15,672 nt of DNA from Streptomyces sp. NRRL F-5122 (GCF_001507435.1 NZ_LMWH01000308.1:1-15672), one strand, 5' to 3'. Shown: positions 1 to 7,260, counted from the first letter of the stretch. Notes: generated by a model from the sequence alone, not told the origin. Numbers and translations: made by a program.

Positions 1-139
1 GGAGAACGTCGAGGACGTCCTCGGCGTGGGCCACAAGGTCCAGGTCGAGATCGCCGAGATCGACTCCCGCGGCAAGCTCTCCCTCATCCCGGTGATCGAA
101 GGCGAGGCCGACGAGGCGAGGGACGACACCAACAAGTGA
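1..139 (+). CDS. pnp: Polynucleotide phosphorylase, C-terminal end (partial)
   Basis: The open frame from base 2 to the TGA at 137-139 gives 45 residues beginning [20 protein letters not shown] and continuing with [11 protein letters not shown]. This is the last strand of an S1 RNA-binding domain and matches the C-terminus of streptomycete PNPase (also called GpsI). The enzyme degrades RNA 3'-to-5' with phosphate and can add 3' tails in the cytoplasm. Only the S1 tail is visible; both RNase PH-like domains and the KH domain lie outside the window. The acidic end ([12 protein letters not shown]) is typical of actinobacterial forms. In the streptomycete genomes I know, the next gene is an M16-family zinc peptidase; here no gene follows for almost 600 bases, so the synteny is broken. 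Confidence 0.9.
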   Translation, partial: ENVEDVLGVGHKVQVEIAEIDSRGKLSLIPVIEGEADEARDDTNK

Positions 140-727
140 CATCCATAAGTTGTCCCGTAGGCGGGTGTTGGGAAGCGCTGACCTGGACCCTGTAACAGCT
201 GGTGCTCGGCTATTGGCGAAGAACTGCTTCGATCATCTGGCCGGCGCCGGCACTGCGGATGTGCCTTGCCGATGCCGGGGTCGCAGCTTCCCGGCTGACC
301 ACCCTGCGGCTGCTGGCCACTGCCGACGCGGGTGTCGAGGGGCTACGCACCCGGCGCGCGAGCGTCAGGACTGGGGCTCCACACGTCCCGGCTGCCGGAA
401 CGGGGGCTGGCTCGTCCTGCTGCGCACAATGCTCTTGGTGGTAGCGGCTCTCAACGAAAATGCGGTGAACCCGTCCGGCTCTCCATGGACTTGAACCAGG
501 CCACAGGTCCGACGGTACCGTCCAGCACACTCACGTCTTCGGAACCCGCCACCGCAGCCTACGAAGCCGGTGTCGAGTGAATCGACCGTTATGACCACGG
601 CGACCAGGCGCCTGAGAACGGTGGCCGATGTGCAGCAGGTCGTAACCCAGGAGCCGCTCACTGGCGGTCTGGCCCGGGACGCTGCTGCACAACACTCTCC
701 ATCCATGGCCGGCGCTTGACCTGGGGT
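140..727. other. Gene-free stretch between pnp and the TerC-like gene
   Basis: This interval of 588 bases holds several overlapping open frames on both strands. None has the steady third-position G/C bias of neighbouring genes, a ribosome-binding site or a protein pattern I recognise. A 12-bp palindrome GCCGGCGCCGGC sits at 240-251, which is unremarkable at this GC content. I find no strong U-tailed terminator after pnp. The stretch may be decayed coding DNA, but I could not name a parent family. Confidence 0.5.
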
Positions 728-1825
728 CTACGGGACCGTCAGCGTCTCCGGCTCCGACTTGGTCATCGCCGGCTCCTGGTTGCGGCGCACGGAGGACCAG
801 AAGGACCAGGCGATCAGGACGACGCCAACGAGACCGGTGATGACCTCGTTGATCTCGTACTGGATGGTAACCATGAGGATCACCGCCAGGGCGCCGATCG
901 CGTAGTGTGCGCCGTGCTCAAGGTAGACATACTCGTCCAGGGTGCCCTGGCGTACCAGGTACACGGTCAGCGACCGGACGTACATCGCGCCCATACCGAG
1001 ACCGAGCGCCATCAGCACGATGTCGTTGGTGATGGCGAACGCGCCGATCACGCCATCGAAGGAGAAGGACGCGTCCAGCACTTCCAGGTATAGGAACATG
1101 AAGAACGCAGCCCGGCCGGCCAGGAGCACCGCCGACTTGGCGTCGCTTTCGGTTTCGTCTTCCTCCTCCAGCCGGTTCTCGAAGTAGCCGGAGAGACCTC
1201 CCACCACCAGGTATGTGATCAGACCGGCGACGCCGGAGACGAGAACCGTCTGGGCTTTGTCGACGTGCGTGCCGCCATGCTGGTGGGCTTGGGTGGCGAA
1301 GGTGGAGGACGTGATCAGCAGCACGGCCAACGCGATGCAGACCGACAGCATGTCCACCTTGCTGAGTTTGGAGAGCGGGCGTTCCAGCCAGGCGAGCCAC
1401 TGGATGTCTCGCTCCTCGAAGATGAAGTCGAGGAAGATCATCAGTAGGAACATGCCGCCGAAGGCGGCGATCGCCGGGTGGGCATCGGTGACAAGTTGCT
1501 GGTAGCGATCTTTGTCAGTCAAAGCGAGGTTGACCGCTTCGTACGGGGTCTTCTTCGCGGTGACAGCAACGACCACGACCGGGAACAGCAGCCGCATGCC
1601 GAACACCGCGATCAGCACGCCCACCGTGAGGAAGATCTTCTGCCAGAAGGCATTCATCTTCTTCAGGACCCCGGCGTTGACCACAGCGTTGTCGAACGAC
1701 AACGAGATCTCCAGCACGGCCAGGATCGCCACGAAACCGAGAGCGGTCCAGCCCTCGTAGAGCACTCCCAGCACAAGGCCGAGTACGGTGACCGCGAAGG
1801 CCCAGCGGAAGGTCTTCGGAAGCAT
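728..1825 (-). CDS. TerC-like/DUF475 integral membrane protein
   Basis: The product has 365 residues and several hydrophobic segments (about 8-38, 64-88, 118-135, 160-176, 193-211, 232-270, 300-340). Two copies of the TerC-type signature with an intramembrane aspartate are visible: SLSFDNA around Asp45 and SFSFDGVIGAF around Asp257. This matches the DUF475 branch of the TerC superfamily, membrane proteins linked to tellurite resistance and, in characterised TerC relatives, to metal-ion (Mn2+) export. Transport in this protein is inference. A His-rich external or loop segment (AHQHGGTH, 180-187) and an acidic patch (EEEDETESD, 220-228) flank one hydrophobic segment and could bind metal. The ATG at 1825 has only a weak GGTGAG upstream, so a nearby start is possible. 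The usual terD-type partners are absent. The gene lies 254 bases downstream of a LuxR-type regulator on the same strand. Confidence 0.88.
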   Translation of the reverse strand: MLPKTFRWAFAVTVLGLVLGVLYEGWTALGFVAILAVLEISLSFDNAVVNAGVLKKMNAFWQKIFLTVGVLIAVFGMRLLFPVVVVAVTAKKTPYEAVNLALTDKDRYQQLVTDAHPAIAAFGGMFLLMIFLDFIFEERDIQWLAWLERPLSKLSKVDMLSVCIALAVLLITSSTFATQAHQHGGTHVDKAQTVLVSGVAGLITYLVVGGLSGYFENRLEEEDETESDAKSAVLLAGRAAFFMFLYLEVLDASFSFDGVIGAFAITNDIVLMALGLGMGAMYVRSLTVYLVRQGTLDEYVYLEHGAHYAIGALAVILMVTIQYEINEVITGLVGVVLIAWSFWSSVRRNQEPAMTKSEPETLTVP

Positions 1826-1942
1826 GGCTCACCAATTCTGTCGTCGTGCAATCGTCCACGCCTGTCGCTGCCCTCGGCGGTGCATACCACACTCTGCAAC
1901 GTCACTCCCAGGAACCTGTTGTCTCCGGTCCCACACACCGCG

Positions 1943-1961
1943 GCAAGTTCCGGGAACTTGC
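1943..1961. promoter_or_regulatory. Perfect 19-bp palindrome upstream of the TerC-like gene
   Basis: GCAAGTTCC, one central G, then GGAACTTGC: two perfect 9-bp arms. It lies 118 bases upstream of the TerC-like start and 119 bases downstream of the end of the LuxR-type gene. The odd-length, tightly centred dyad resembles a protein-binding operator more than a terminator, because a one-base loop cannot close a hairpin without losing inner pairs and no T-run follows. A further GTCCTG/CAGGAC pairing occurs at 1994-1999 and 2014-2019. Which protein, if any, binds it is unknown. Confidence 0.45.
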
Positions 1962-2079
1962 GCCGTAACAGCCAGCAGGGCGACGTCCTGAAGGTCCTGG
2001 GCGCTCAGTCGTACAGGACTCGTTTAATCCTGACGCCCATCGGTATGGTTGCTCCCTTGAGCGAAGCCCCGTGATGCTG

Positions 2080-3129
2080 TCACTGCTCAGGCGAAAGCCA
2101 ACCTCGCGTTACCGCCTTGAAACCCGCCTCGAAGCGACTGCGTGCGCCAAGCTTCTGCATCAGGCGTGTGGCGCAACGTTGAGCAGTGCGATGTGAGACG
2201 CAGAGCCTTACTGCGATCGCTTGATCAGTAAGCCCCTGCCCGAGCAGGCGCAGGAACTCGGCCTCTTGGGGGGTGAGGCCTCGTGCGTCCTGGGGCTGGG
2301 ACTTACCCAGCGGTGTCCCGGTCTCCCAGATGGTGTCGAACAAGGCACACAAGGCTGCGACGATGCCCTGTCCATGCAGAACTACTGCGCCGGCTGTGGC
2401 ATCAGCGGTGTTTACCGGCAGGAGGGCGTACTTACGATCCATGATGATCATTCGCACCGGAAGAGTGGGTACGGTGCGAGCTTGTCCCCCGAGCGACTGC
2501 AGCCAGGTGGCGTACTCGAGAGTGGGCTCGTCGTTCCGGATGCTGTCCAACCAGATCGTGCGCATGCGGATCCCACGTTCGAGCATGGGCTCGTCAACGG
2601 TCTTAGCCGCCGCCAGGTCGCTGGTGCGGTGAGCACCTCCTGGAGCGAAAGTCATGATCTCGCTTGCCAGTCCCCTGGTCAGTTCCCCGATGCGTCTCCG
2701 GATGGCCTCGATGCCCACCAGACGCTCGGCTCCGGGATCATCGCGGCCTCGTGCCAGGTCAGCAGATCCAGTGATCAGTTCAGTGGCAGCCGGCTGGGAG
2801 ACCTCAATCTGCTCCTGCTCTGCTGCCAGTTCCGGCTGATGAGGAGCAAGCAAGTGTTCCATCCCGATCTCAGGTCTGGCAGCTCGTACGGTGCCAACCT
2901 CGTCGACACTGATGAGTGCCAGGGCACTCAGTCGGTGAAGTGCGGCGCTGATGGCCTCCTCAGGTTCCCCCAGTCGAGCAGCAAGCTCGTCAGGACGAAT
3001 CGTCGGGTTCAACAAAATGAGTCGATAGACGTTCTGGGACTGCTTATCCAACCCTCTTACTTCGAGCAAGGAATCCCCCTTGACCGTGCACCCTGATGAC
3101 TGACCACGGCATCCACTGTGCGATAGCAT
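2080..3129 (-). CDS. LuxR-family regulator with TrmB-like N-terminal helix-turn-helix
   Basis: The product has 349 residues. The N-terminal part (about 29-85: YRLILLNPTIRPDELAARLG...LIS) has the form of a TrmB/MarR-like winged helix. A middle region (about 125-270) resembles the sensor region of such hybrid regulators. The C-terminus (285-349) is a clear LuxR-type HTH: LTPQEAEFLRLLGQGLTDQA, then HRTAQRC and KLGARSRF. It is a cytoplasmic DNA-binding regulator; its ligand and targets cannot be read from sequence. The ATG at 3129 is favoured because AAGGA (3141-3137) lies 7 bases upstream. A TTG at 3069 behind AGGGGGA is a weaker alternative. A GATAAT box (3167-3162) could be a -10 element but lacks a good -35. 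No receiver domain or paired kinase is present. The TerC-like gene downstream is a possible target, by position only. Confidence 0.85.
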   Translation of the reverse strand: MLSHSGCRGQSSGCTVKGDSLLEVRGLDKQSQNVYRLILLNPTIRPDELAARLGEPEEAISAALHRLSALALISVDEVGTVRAARPEIGMEHLLAPHQPELAAEQEQIEVSQPAATELITGSADLARGRDDPGAERLVGIEAIRRRIGELTRGLASEIMTFAPGGAHRTSDLAAAKTVDEPMLERGIRMRTIWLDSIRNDEPTLEYATWLQSLGGQARTVPTLPVRMIIMDRKYALLPVNTADATAGAVVLHGQGIVAALCALFDTIWETGTPLGKSQPQDARGLTPQEAEFLRLLGQGLTDQAIAVRLCVSHRTAQRCATRLMQKLGARSRFEAGFKAVTRGWLSPEQ

Positions 3130-3190
3130 TTGATCATCCTTGCTTTAACAGCACTGTGACAATTATCGTAGTCAAGGCATCACCAGCTGT

Positions 3191-3700
3191 TCAGACGGGC
3201 TCAAAAAACGGCCCAAACGCGGACCGCGCCACGGAGTGGGGCCGGAATGTGCGATCGGTGAGAATCCGGTGCAGGAACTCCGTGGCCGTCATCTCGTAAC
3301 GGCTCCACTCCTGGACGTCCACCTGCATAGCGAGGACGGGCCATTCGTCCACCGTGCCGTCCGTAACCTGCCAGAAGAACCAGTCGTCCGAACGTGCCCC
3401 GCCCCATGGGATCAGGCCTCCCGTCGTCCCGGGCAGATGGATCCGGTAGGGCGCGAACGAACCGTCCGAACTGTCACTCTTCAGCAGAACTCGCCACCAC
3501 CTCGGCAGATCCAATACACGCGTCTCATCGGCACACAGCACCGACACCTCTCGCGAGAACTCGCCGACGCCGAACGCCTGACACAATTGCTTATAGTCAC
3601 CAGGGAGTTCTGTGCCCAATTCGGCTTCGATCTCCGACCAGGGCTGCACAGCACCCTGACCGTCCCAACCTGTAACGCGGAGAAGAGAATCCACCCACAC
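3191..3700 (-). CDS. SMI1/KNR4 (SUKH) family protein, orphan immunity-type
   Basis: The product has 169 residues. The family pattern is seen at residues 20-50: W-S-EIEAELGTELPGDYKQL followed by FGVGEF, the classic SUKH block of a tryptophan/acidic helix, LP-DY and an F-G-G-F turn. Conserved aromatic strands follow (IPWGGARSDDWFFWQV, then WPVLAM). SUKH proteins commonly act as cytoplasmic immunity proteins that neutralise polymorphic or contact-dependent toxins, though not all do. No toxin, PAAR/LXG or secretion gene is adjacent, so it is an orphan here. The start is GTG at 3700 with AGGG seven bases upstream; an in-frame GTG at 3694 is the alternative. A small dyad CATAT/ATATG (3717-3721 and 3728-3732) sits just upstream and may be a control site. 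Confidence 0.82.
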   Translation of the reverse strand: MWVDSLLRVTGWDGQGAVQPWSEIEAELGTELPGDYKQLCQAFGVGEFSREVSVLCADETRVLDLPRWWRVLLKSDSSDGSFAPYRIHLPGTTGGLIPWGGARSDDWFFWQVTDGTVDEWPVLAMQVDVQEWSRYEMTATEFLHRILTDRTFRPHSVARSAFGPFFEPV

Positions 3701-3838
3701 GAAAAGACCCTGCCTCCATATCCTCGAATATGCGGGCCAGTTGAAATCCGGCCCCGAATCCAGGTGTGTAACTTATCAGGCCACGCCTTCATAGAGGCAG
3801 TCGGGGACGATCACCGCTCCTCGACCGTTTCAGCTGCC

Positions 3839-3881
3839 GGGTCGCGCTGGTGGGCAACTGAGTTGCCCACCAGCGCGACCC
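3839..3881. terminator. Perfect 43-bp inverted repeat between hydrolase and SUKH genes
   Basis: Two perfect 21-bp arms (GGGTCGCGCTGGTGGGCAACT and its exact complement) are separated by a single G at 3860. It begins 38 bases downstream of the stop codon of the alpha/beta hydrolase (minus strand) and is 138 bases upstream of the SUKH start. As RNA it would form a very stable stem with a short loop. No T-run follows, which is usual for streptomycete terminators. Most likely it ends hydrolase transcription and insulates the SUKH gene. Confidence 0.75.
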
Positions 3882-3919
3882 TATCAACGAAGATGTTTTC
3901 CCGCTGTTTGCAGAGAAGG

Positions 3920-4945
3920 CTACTTCTGCAGGAAGGACTGCAGCATGGCCGTCACTTCCCGCGGCTTCTCCTCTGTCACGAAGTGGCCCGAATTCTTCAG
4001 GACTCGACCCTGAACGTTCACGGCGTAGTTACGCCACTGGTCGGGGACCATTCGGCCGAAGGAATCCTCGCCGCCGACCGCGAGGATGGGCATCTTCAGT
4101 TTGCCCTGAGCCAGGAACTCCTTGTTCTGCTGAACGTCCGTGCGGATCTGACGGTACACGCTCATCCAGGCCGTCGTGCGGCCGGGCTCCTTCAGGTAGT
4201 GGGCGTAGAAGTCGTAATCCGACGCTGTGAACGGCGACTTGTTGCCCGCCAGGTACTCAGTGATCATGTCCTCGACCAAGACGCGCTCGTGACCGGCGAT
4301 GAGGTGTTCGGCGAGCGGCAGCTGGAACAGGCCGAAGTGCCACGCTGCGGGCTTGTTCGGGTCGGCGTTGAGCACAGGGAAGCTGAAAACGCTGTCATCA
4401 GGGATGGGAGCCTCCATCACGGCCATGCTGCGTACCTCCGACGGCCACTGCGCCGCGTAGCCGTAGGCGACAAACACACCGAGGTCGTGGGCGACTACCT
4501 GGACACCCTTGTTGAGCCCCAACTGCTTCAGCAGCTGATGCACGTCCCTGGCCAGCTGTGCGGCGTCGTAACCGCTCTTAGTGACCTGGGAGTTGCCGGT
4601 GCCGCGCAGGTCGACGGCGATCACAGTGTGAGTCTTGGAGAGCGGGACCATCTGCTGCCGCCACTCGGTCCACGACTGAGGGAACCCGTGGATCATTACC
4701 ACAGGCGGACCTTTGCCGCCCCGCACGTAGTGCATGCGAAAGCCATTCACTTCCGCGTACTTGGACCGGAAACCAGCGGGTGGTTGAGCCTGCGGGTAAG
4801 GCGACGGCGACTGAGCCGCCGTGGACCTATGCTCGCGACTCTCGCCCCATGCTCCTGAGCTCAAGGTCGCGGAGACCAGCAGGAGTGCCGCCAAAGCCGC
4901 AATGAATGCGATGAGCCTGTTGGTCTTTCCTATTCCGGTTCCCAT
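3920..4945 (-). CDS. Exported alpha/beta hydrolase, epoxide-hydrolase-like
   Basis: The product has 341 residues. The N-terminus has a signal peptide: Lys/Arg near residues 7-10, a hydrophobic core at 11-28 (LIAFIAALAALLLVSATL) and likely cleavage near Ala32-Trp33-Gly34, so the enzyme should be secreted or cell-surface. The mature part is an alpha/beta hydrolase of the epoxide hydrolase / haloalkane dehalogenase type: oxyanion motif HGFPQSW (86-92), DLRGTGNS (112-119), nucleophile elbow VAHDLGVF with Asp154 as nucleophile, probable acid Asp294 (GGEDSFG), and His321 in SGHFV. Asp at the elbow rather than Ser favours epoxide or halide chemistry over ester hydrolysis; the natural substrate is unknown. 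The ATG at 4945 follows AGGAG with 5-6 bases spacing. It is monocistronic, ended by the strong inverted repeat at 3839-3881. Confidence 0.88.
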   Translation of the reverse strand: MGTGIGKTNRLIAFIAALAALLLVSATLSSGAWGESREHRSTAAQSPSPYPQAQPPAGFRSKYAEVNGFRMHYVRGGKGPPVVMIHGFPQSWTEWRQQMVPLSKTHTVIAVDLRGTGNSQVTKSGYDAAQLARDVHQLLKQLGLNKGVQVVAHDLGVFVAYGYAAQWPSEVRSMAVMEAPIPDDSVFSFPVLNADPNKPAAWHFGLFQLPLAEHLIAGHERVLVEDMITEYLAGNKSPFTASDYDFYAHYLKEPGRTTAWMSVYRQIRTDVQQNKEFLAQGKLKMPILAVGGEDSFGRMVPDQWRNYAVNVQGRVLKNSGHFVTEEKPREVTAMLQSFLQK

Positions 4946-5001
4946 GATTCTCCTGTGGTGTCGGTATCTCGTTATGCGTCACCAGACGTGCGCGCACGAC
5001 G

Positions 5002-5027
5002 AAGCGACCCATTCGATTACTTCGCTT
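5002..5027. promoter_or_regulatory. Possible dyad upstream of the hydrolase gene
   Basis: AAGCGA (5002-5007) and TCGCTT (5022-5027) form a 6-bp inverted repeat with a 14-base spacer, 57-82 bases upstream of the hydrolase start. It is a candidate operator only; 6-bp arms can arise by chance. Confidence 0.2.
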
Positions 5028-5153
5028 TCCATGCTTGGGTTGGGCCGGATGGAAAAGTGCCTTAGGGCCATGGTTCGACCCCTGTCCATTCGTCTGACGA
5101 CCGGAGTCGACCGCCGGCCGGCACCCCACTTCACCCAGATCGTGTTACGAACG

Positions 5154-5200
5154 CTGTGCATCTCTCGGTGAGTGTGCGCCGGAGAAGAGCAACTTCTTAC
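5154..5200. repeat. 47-bp direct repeat, copy A
   Basis: This 47-base block matches 8823-8869 without gaps at about 38 of 47 positions, including a perfect 14-base right end GAGCAACTTCTTAC and a left end CTGTGSATCTCT. Similarity stops abruptly on both sides. Copy A ends one base before the stop codon of the small ORF at 5201-5551 and lies about 210 bases upstream of the hydrolase start. See the matching entry for copy B. Confidence 0.7.
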
Positions 5201-5551
5201 CTACACCCTTCGGGAAATGAGCTCATAGCCGTCTCGACCGGGAGGGGTCGCTGCAGGGGCCGGTGATGCGGCGCCAGTGTGAGCCGCAGTGGCTGGCGCT
5301 GCCTGGGCCGACGTAGTCGCCAGCCGCCTACCCGCGATGCCGAGAGGCTCACCGGCTATCCGCTGAGCCCGAAGTGCCCTACGGGCGGGTGGCGTCATCT
5401 TGTAGAGCGCGTAGCGGGCCGTCTCCAGCGCGCTGACCAGTGTTTCCGAGGAGACCCTGTTGACGACGGCGGTGAAGACCTTCCGCTTGCGGGCGCTCAG
5501 TGCTGTGTCGTGAACGGCTTCGCGCAGTTCTCGGGCTTGGCAGTGACCCAC
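5201..5551 (-). CDS. Small protein of unknown function, possibly 5'-truncated
   Basis: I do not recognise this 116-residue protein. The middle part (about 21-60: ARKRKVFTAVVNRVSSETLV then SALETARYALYKM) has strong third-position G/C bias and reads as an amphipathic helical segment, so it is probably real coding DNA. The C-terminal 45 residues are low-complexity Ala/Pro/Thr-rich, like a disordered tail. The only in-frame start upstream is GTG at 5551, with no ribosome-binding site and weaker codon bias over the first 20 codons; the frame closes at 5567-5569. This suggests the original N-terminus was lost. The stop codon directly abuts repeat copy A. It could be a fragment of a larger protein. 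There is no operon partner: the next minus-strand gene upstream is a TetR regulator 370 bases away. Confidence 0.45.
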   Translation of the reverse strand: MGHCQARELREAVHDTALSARKRKVFTAVVNRVSSETLVSALETARYALYKMTPPARRALRAQRIAGEPLGIAGRRLATTSAQAAPATAAHTGAASPAPAATPPGRDGYELISRRV

Positions 5552-5921
5552 GGGGCCGATATCGGATCAGTCGAGTTGGTGCGGGTGGGGTGGCATGATC
5601 GGCGCGTGGCGATCATGGTAAATCCGGCGGCCCTGCGCATCGGCTGTTCGCTTTGATTGCGCGACCCCCTTGCATCCTGGGCGAACTTTTGTCCGCGCCC
5701 CCGGTCTCCTGGGCGGCCATGGGTTGCAGAAGCGCGCCGCCGCAATCATCGGAAACTCAGACAGGCTTACAGCCCCGCCCTGCGCCGCCCGAGATCGACA
5801 GTGGTGCATAGCGGTAGGTGAGTCCTGGTTGCCTTCGTCGCTCTCGGGTGTGGCCGTGGCGAGGACGCACGCACTCACAACGGCAGTCCGGATCGTGGCC
5901 TCATCGGTACCGGCGGCTCCC
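5552..5921. other. Gene-free stretch downstream of the TetR gene
   Basis: These 370 bases lie between the end of the TetR gene and the unknown ORF, both on minus. Open frames here lack codon bias and start signals. I see no RNA gene, strong hairpin or transposase pattern. It may include the lost 5' part of the ORF at 5201-5551, but nothing confirms that. Confidence 0.4.
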
Positions 5922-6545
5922 TCACCAGTCCTGGAGCAGTGCCCTGCGAGTGGAGTGTGCGATCCATGTCTGGGCGCGGTCGAAGGGCCAGCCGCGTTCA
6001 CCGACGAGGGTGATCCAGGCGTGGGGGCCCAGGTGGAACCAGAGCAGGTCGACGGATTCGGCATGGCTTACGTCGGCGGCGAGCGATTCGAGTGTCACGA
6101 GGCGGTCGGCAACTCGGGTCAGCGCGTGGACGTAGTCGTCGGCTCCCTTGTCCAGGACGGCCTTGACAGCTGGCTCTCCGGGAGGGTTGCGGTACAAGAG
6201 CCCGTATACGAGATCCCAATGGCGTTCGTGGGTGACCCGGGTACCCTCAGCGGTCAACTCGATCACGGTGCGTGGGTCGTCGCTCGCCTCGACTGCGGCA
6301 AGGCAGTCGGCGATGGCGGGGTCGGTGAGAGCCGGCTCCAGCAAAGCCGTCAGGATCTTCGGCTTGTTCCCCACGCTGCTGTACACCGTGGGCACTGCGA
6401 CGTTCGCCGTCTCCGCGATCTGACCGATCGTCACGCCCGGATACCCCTGAGTCAGGAACAGTGCGTGGGCGCTGTCCAGGATCGCTTCTCGGGTGGCGGT
6501 CGCCGACTGGGCGCGCAGGGGTGAGTGGTACTTCCGGATCGTCAC
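5922..6545 (-). CDS. TetR/AcrR-family transcriptional regulator
   Basis: The product has 207 residues, a normal TetR length. Residues 18-66 form the DNA-binding domain: TREAILDSAHALFLTQGYPG, VTIGQIAETANVAVPTVYSS, then VGNKPKIL, all in the positions expected for TetR helices 1-4. The C-terminal 140 residues are the variable ligand-binding and dimerisation part, helical with several aromatics (WDLVYGLLYR, WFHLGPHAW). It probably represses its own promoter and the divergent hemerythrin gene, because only 55 bases separate the two starts. The start is GTG at 6545; no Shine-Dalgarno precedes it, but a TATACT box ends exactly 6 bases upstream, so the mRNA may be leaderless. The effector is unknown. 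Confidence 0.9.
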   Translation of the reverse strand: MTIRKYHSPLRAQSATATREAILDSAHALFLTQGYPGVTIGQIAETANVAVPTVYSSVGNKPKILTALLEPALTDPAIADCLAAVEASDDPRTVIELTAEGTRVTHERHWDLVYGLLYRNPPGEPAVKAVLDKGADDYVHALTRVADRLVTLESLAADVSHAESVDLLWFHLGPHAWITLVGERGWPFDRAQTWIAHSTRRALLQDW

Positions 6546-6600
6546 AGGCGCAGTATACGCGCCGCACTATAAGTGACTATATTGACAATAGATACTCATA
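6546..6600. promoter_or_regulatory. Divergent TetR/hemerythrin promoters and candidate operator
   Basis: This 55-base AT-rich spacer separates two divergent start codons. On minus, TATACT (6557-6552) is followed by six bases and then GTG at 6545; TAGTCA (6579-6574) 16 bases upstream could be its -35. On plus, TAGATA (6589-6594) is followed by six bases and then ATG at 6601; its -35 is poor. In both cases the predicted transcription start is the first base of the start codon. An imperfect dyad TGACTATATTGACA (6574-6587, 10 of 14 symmetric) and CACT/AGTG (6565-6568 and 6572-6575 region) overlap both promoters and are candidate TetR binding sites. Confidence 0.55.
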
Positions 6601-7260
6601 ATGAATACGTTCCCCTACATGATCCATTCTTCCGACGACCCCATGGCCGTCACCGAGACCCGTCTCGCCCATGAGGTCCACCGCGCGGCCACCACCCTCC
6701 TGGCAGAAGCCGCCGCCCGCCCCTCCGCTCCCCTGGACACGCTGGCGCAGCTGCGCGACTTCCTCGTGGCGAACCTGCGCCACCATCACCACACCGAGGA
6801 CGAGGACCTCTGGCCACAGATCGTCGCGACGGCACCTGCCACGGCGGACACGCTCAAGGAGCTGAGCGAGGAACACCAGCACCTGGAGGACGCCCTCGAC
6901 CAGCTCGCCGCCGTCACGCTGAATGACGCCGACACCGAGGCCAGGGCCGCGCTCCACCAAGCGGCCGTCGCGGTGCGCGACACGGTGCACAGCCACCTGG
7001 CCCATGAAGAGCCCGTCCTCTTCCCCGCGCTTCGCGAGCACATCACTCCCGAGTACTGGGCGCAGTTCTCCCAGCAGGTGATCGCCACCACACCGCCCGT
7101 CGCCGGCCACCTCATGATCGGCTTCCTCGACGAGGTGGGCACGCCCGACGAGGTCAGTGCCATGCTGGCGGCCCTGCCAGAGCCGGTACAGCCGCTCCTG
7201 CCTGCAATGCGCCAGCAGGCAGCAGCCGACCTCGCAAGTCTGCGCGCCATCGGTTCGTGA
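6601..7260 (+). CDS. Hemerythrin HHE-domain protein
   Basis: The product has 219 residues. It has the spaced His/Glu ligands of a hemerythrin-like four-helix bundle: HEVH (24-27), HHHHTEDEDLWP with His64 and Glu68 (HxxxE), EEHQHLE with His92/His94, and HSHLAHEEPVLFP with His132 and Glu136 (HxxxE). Such proteins hold a non-haem di-iron site that binds O2, or senses oxygen, NO or iron; the exact role here is unknown. The cytoplasm is likely because there is no signal peptide. The C-terminal 70 residues are an extra helical part seen in many actinobacterial relatives. No Shine-Dalgarno precedes ATG 6601; a -10-like TAGATA six bases upstream supports a leaderless message. In-frame ATGs at 6619 and 6643 are alternatives. 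It is divergent from the TetR gene, its probable regulator. Confidence 0.88.
   Translation: MNTFPYMIHSSDDPMAVTETRLAHEVHRAATTLLAEAAARPSAPLDTLAQLRDFLVANLRHHHHTEDEDLWPQIVATAPATADTLKELSEEHQHLEDALDQLAAVTLNDADTEARAALHQAAVAVRDTVHSHLAHEEPVLFPALREHITPEYWAQFSQQVIATTPPVAGHLMIGFLDEVGTPDEVSAMLAALPEPVQPLLPAMRQQAAADLASLRAIGS

Noticed and set aside
480..520. Resemblance of GAGCCGG...CACCGCA on minus to a group II intron end
   Set aside because: The stem pairing expected for domain V is absent and there is no reverse transcriptase sequence nearby.
365..706. Minus ORF of 113 residues after pnp
   Set aside because: No codon bias, ribosome-binding site or recognisable motif; all three minus frames were read for transposase signatures without success.
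3236..4858. 540-residue plus-strand ORF across the SUKH and hydrolase genes
   Set aside because: It is antisense to two clearly assigned genes and to the 43-bp inverted repeat between them, and shows no family pattern.
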